This document shows, one piece after another, positions 3,516 through 6,280 of a stretch of 6,280 nt of DNA. The notes under the pieces were generated by a model. It had not been told where the DNA came from. It did not search any database and worked only from the letters and a program-made list of their open reading frames with translations. The position numbers and the translations under genes are program-made. The DNA comes from 66-474 sp051954935 (GTDB taxonomy: Bacteria; Pseudomonadota; Gammaproteobacteria; Xanthomonadales; Rhodanobacteraceae): assembly GCA_051954935.1 (NCBI GenBank), contig JBQCHG010000041.1, positions 1 through 6,280 of the forward strand. The letters run 5' to 3'. Positions within the stretch are counted from its first letter, which is position 1. Each line of letters opens with the position of its first letter.

Positions 3516-6280
3516 ATGATTTCCGAGATCGTCCAACGCTGGCATGAAATCGAACCCCTGATCGACAGGCTGTTCGATGTCCCTCCGGCCGAACGCGCCG
3601 ATTGGCTGCGCAGGCATTGCGAGGACGCCACCTTGCGCGTGCTCGTTGCGCAGGCGCTCGACAATGCCCCCGGGGTCGAAGCGCTGGAGCGCGGCATGGC
3701 GCAATGGCTGCCGGTGCTCGCCGATGCTTCCTCCGAAGCGCTGCCGACCATTCCGGGTTATCGCGTGCTGCGTTTCATCGGCGCGGGCGGCATGGCCAGC
3801 GTATTCGAAGCCGAGCGCGAATTGCCGGGCGGCCCGCAGACGGTCGCGCTCAAACTGTTGCGCCTGGACGTCCACGACGCGGATGAGCGCCGCCGCTTTC
3901 TGCGCGAGCAGCGAATCCTCGCGCGATTGCAGCATCCGCACATTGCGCAACTGCTCGACGCCGGATTCTCGCCGACGGGGACGCCGTTCCTGGCGCTCGA
4001 ATTCGTCGCCGGCAGCGGTCTTGTCTCGCACTGCGAAACGCGCGGGCTGCCGCTGCGCGAACGCCTGGCGTTGTTCGTGGACGTGTGTTCGGCGGTGGAG
4101 CATGCACATCGCAACCTGATCGTGCATCGCGACCTGAAGCCGAGCAACGTGCTGGTCGGTGCGGACGGTCGCGTCAAGCTCGTGGATTTCGGTATCGCCA
4201 AGCTGCTGACCGGAGAAGGCGAGCAGACGCGCGACGAGGCGCGGCGCCTGACCCGCTCTTACGCCGCTCCCGAACAATTCGCCGGCGACGCGGCGACGAC
4301 CGCGATCGACGTGTACGCGCTTGGCGTGTTGCTGGGCGAACTGGCCAGCGGCGTGCAGCCGAGCCGCGCACAGACATGCGTCGACGTGGGCACGCCCGCG
4401 TTCGACGGCGGGATGTTGCGCCGGGAACTCGGCGCGGACCTCCATGCGATCGTGCAGGAGGCCACGCGTTCCGATCCGGCGCGCCGTTATGCAAGCGCGG
4501 CGGCACTGCGCGATGACGTCGAGCGCTACCTCGGCGGCAAGCCGTTGCAAGTGCGGGCCGATGCGACCGCCTATCGCGCATTCAAGTTCGTGAAGCGGCA
4601 CGCGCTGGCGGTATCGGCCGGGACAGCGATCACGCTGATCCTTGCCGGCGCAACGGGTGTCGGCCTGCACGAGGGGCGTCTCGCGCGGCTCGCCGCGCGC
4701 GGCGCACAAACGCAGGCACTGGCCGCCGAAGCCGAAGCGCATCGCGCGGATGCGTTGAAGACGTTCCTCGAAGGCCTGTTCGACAGCGCTTCGCGCGGGA
4801 GCGGCCCCGATCAGGGGGCCGAGGAACTGCTTGCGCAGGGCCGCGAGCGCGCCGATCGCGACTTCGCGATGCAGCCGGCGCTGCGCGTGGAAATCCTGGC
4901 ATTGATCGGGGATCTGGAGCGCCGCAGCGGCCATCCTGATCTTGCCCAACAACCACTCCAGGAAGCCGCGGCGCTGGCGAAGGCGCGCTTTGGCGCGACC
5001 GACCGGCGCACGCTGCACATCGAATATCTGCTAGCGAGGGAGGCCGATGAACTCGGCCGCGTACGCGAGGCGACCTTGCGGCTGCAGAGTGCGATCGAGG
5101 CGTTCGAGGCGGGTCCGAACCGCGACTCGCCGGAAGCGGTGCAGGCGCTGGCCTGGCTTGCGGGTCTGAGGGAGCGCAGCGGCGAATCGGAAGGTGCGAT
5201 CGGGCTGGGTACCCAGGCGCTGGCGCTCGCACGCCGCGTGCTGCCGGACGACAGCGATGCGCTGACCGAAGCGGTGACGAATCTCGGCTGGATATTGATG
5301 GACGCCGGCCATCCGGCCCGGGCGGAGCCGCTGTTGCGCGAAGCATTGGCTCGCGAACGCCGCCGGTTCGGAGCGCGGCATGCCGATGTCGCTGACGCGA
5401 TGGCGATCCTGGTCTCGGCCCTCGTCCAGCTCGACCGCTATGCCGAGAGCGAACAGCTGATGCGCGAAGCCGTGGATATCGACCGCAGCATCTACGCGCG
5501 TCCGAATGCACACACGGCCTGGCACCTCAACGATCTTGCCAACGTGCTCGCCTTCGAAGGCAAGTTCAATCAGGCCGATGCGTATTACGCGAAGTCGCTG
5601 GCGATCGATCGCGCGCTCGGGCCGGCGGCGGCGCTTGGCGAGGCGACGAGCCTGGCCAATCTGGCGCGGCTTCGCTTCCGGCAGGGTGCCTACGCAGGCG
5701 CCGAAGCCGGCTTGCGCGATGCAATCGCACGCAAGCAGCGCCTGCTCGGCGTGGACTATGAAGACAATGGCCGGAGTTACGATCGCGCCTGCCTCGCAGA
5801 GGTCCTCGTCGCGCTCGGCCGACTGCGGGAGGCGCGCGTGATCGCGGACGACGCGCTGGCGGAAGCGCGGCGCCGGCATCGCGGCGGGCATCCGGATGTC
5901 GCCTTCGCGCTCTTCGTCGAAGCCAGGCTCATGCGGGCCGGCGGCGATCGCAAGCGTGCCACCGAACTGGCCGGACAAGCCGTTGCGATGTACGCCGCGC
6001 TGGCGGACCAGAGCTCCGAGAAGGCGATCAGGGCACGGTTGCTGTACGGCGAGATCCTGCACGCTCTCGGGCGCGCTGATGAAGCCCGGCTGCAATTGCA
6101 GGCCGTGATTGCGGCTGCCTCTTCGGCAAGCCCGGCTTCAGCCGCATTGGTCGCGCATGCGGAAGCCGCTCTCGCGCAGACCGATGCCTCGCTCGGCAAT
6201 CACGAAGCCGCGGCAACGCTCCGCAGGCAAGCCCAGGCGCTGCTCGCCGAGGTCGGAGCGGGACCGAATGCCGAGCGCGA
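3516..6280 (+). CDS. Membrane-anchored serine/threonine protein kinase with C-terminal TPR domain (3' partial)
   Basis: The frame is open from ATG 3516 to the window edge (921 codons seen, no stop). An N-terminal helical segment (1-75) precedes a complete Hanks-type kinase domain (about 80-340). Visible motifs are the glycine loop IGAGGMASVF (88-97), lysine K113 in VALKLL, an alpha-C glutamate near E131, HRDLKPSN (204-211), DFG (224-226) and YAAPEQ (249-254). The kinase should therefore be active. A transmembrane helix follows at about 362-384, then a coiled stretch rich in Ala and Glu. From about residue 440 to the end there are tetratricopeptide-like helical pairs, such as NLGWILMDAGHPARAEPLLREAL. 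The predicted topology is cytoplasmic kinase with a periplasmic TPR sensor or scaffold. Thr/Ser 232, 238, 246 and 248 are candidate activation-loop phosphosites. The Shine-Dalgarno is weak, and no other in-frame start lies upstream. Its likely partner is the preceding sigma factor. Confidence 0.9.
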   Translation, partial: MISEIVQRWHEIEPLIDRLFDVPPAERADWLRRHCEDATLRVLVAQALDNAPGVEALERGMAQWLPVLADASSEALPTIPGYRVLRFIGAGGMASVFEAERELPGGPQTVALKLLRLDVHDADERRRFLREQRILARLQHPHIAQLLDAGFSPTGTPFLALEFVAGSGLVSHCETRGLPLRERLALFVDVCSAVEHAHRNLIVHRDLKPSNVLVGADGRVKLVDFGIAKLLTGEGEQTRDEARRLTRSYAAPEQFAGDAATTAIDVYALGVLLGELASGVQPSRAQTCVDVGTPAFDGGMLRRELGADLHAIVQEATRSDPARRYASAAALRDDVERYLGGKPLQVRADATAYRAFKFVKRHALAVSAGTAITLILAGATGVGLHEGRLARLAARGAQTQALAAEAEAHRADALKTFLEGLFDSASRGSGPDQGAEELLAQGRERADRDFAMQPALRVEILALIGDLERRSGHPDLAQQPLQEAAALAKARFGATDRRTLHIEYLLAREADELGRVREATLRLQSAIEAFEAGPNRDSPEAVQALAWLAGLRERSGESEGAIGLGTQALALARRVLPDDSDALTEAVTNLGWILMDAGHPARAEPLLREALARERRRFGARHADVADAMAILVSALVQLDRYAESEQLMREAVDIDRSIYARPNAHTAWHLNDLANVLAFEGKFNQADAYYAKSLAIDRALGPAAALGEATSLANLARLRFRQGAYAGAEAGLRDAIARKQRLLGVDYEDNGRSYDRACLAEVLVALGRLREARVIADDALAEARRRHRGGHPDVAFALFVEARLMRAGGDRKRATELAGQAVAMYAALADQSSEKAIRARLLYGEILHALGRADEARLQLQAVIAAASSASPASAALVAHAEAALAQTDASLGNHEAAATLRRQAQALLAEVGAGPNAER

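Noticed and set aside
3480..5018. Long minus-strand open frame of about 512 codons opposite the kinase gene
   Set aside because: The plus-strand frame has every kinase motif in order, while this antisense frame is Arg/Gln-rich without recognisable domains. Long antisense frames are expected opposite GC-rich genes.
5031..6095. Minus-strand open frame of about 354 codons opposite the TPR region
   Set aside because: It mirrors codon bias in the TPR-encoding strand and shows no domain or convincing start.

Overview
The window reads as high-GC gammaproteobacterial chromosome, most likely order Xanthomonadales (Lysobacteraceae or Rhodanobacteraceae type). This rests on codon use, GTAG-headed REP palindromes, a cobalamin-type ribonucleotide reductase tail, and an ECF sigma factor paired with a TPR-bearing Ser/Thr kinase. 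The lineage is inference; no rRNA or other marker gene is present.

Layout from left to right. The 3' end of a class II ribonucleotide reductase (nrdJ) ends at 262, and its linker holds a REP-like hairpin and an 18-bp tandem duplication. A conspicuously AT-rich membrane-protein gene follows (about 333-900), whose best ribosome-binding site and ATG are one base out of frame. Positions 922-1098 hold four REP palindromes arranged as two inverted pairs. A six-helix membrane protein of unknown function (1123-1662) ends at a symmetrical terminator shared with a convergent gene. That minus-strand gene (1749-2750) encodes a secreted protein made of six HAF-type repeats.

Divergently from it begins a probable two-gene unit: an ECF-type sigma factor (2907-3449) and a large membrane-anchored Ser/Thr protein kinase with C-terminal TPRs (3516 to beyond the window end). 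The sigma factor lacks the acidic motif that ECF factors normally use in region 2.2 and has two threonines there instead. No anti-sigma gene is visible. This fits control of the sigma factor by phosphorylation from the adjacent kinase, as known for EcfP/PknT of Vibrio parahaemolyticus. The secreted repeat protein lies back to back with this module and is a possible output, which is inference only.

The most interesting content is the kinase/sigma signalling pair with its divergent secreted repeat protein, and the REP-like sequence that appears to have been absorbed into the nrdJ reading frame. No tRNA, rRNA, CRISPR array, integrase or transposase was seen.
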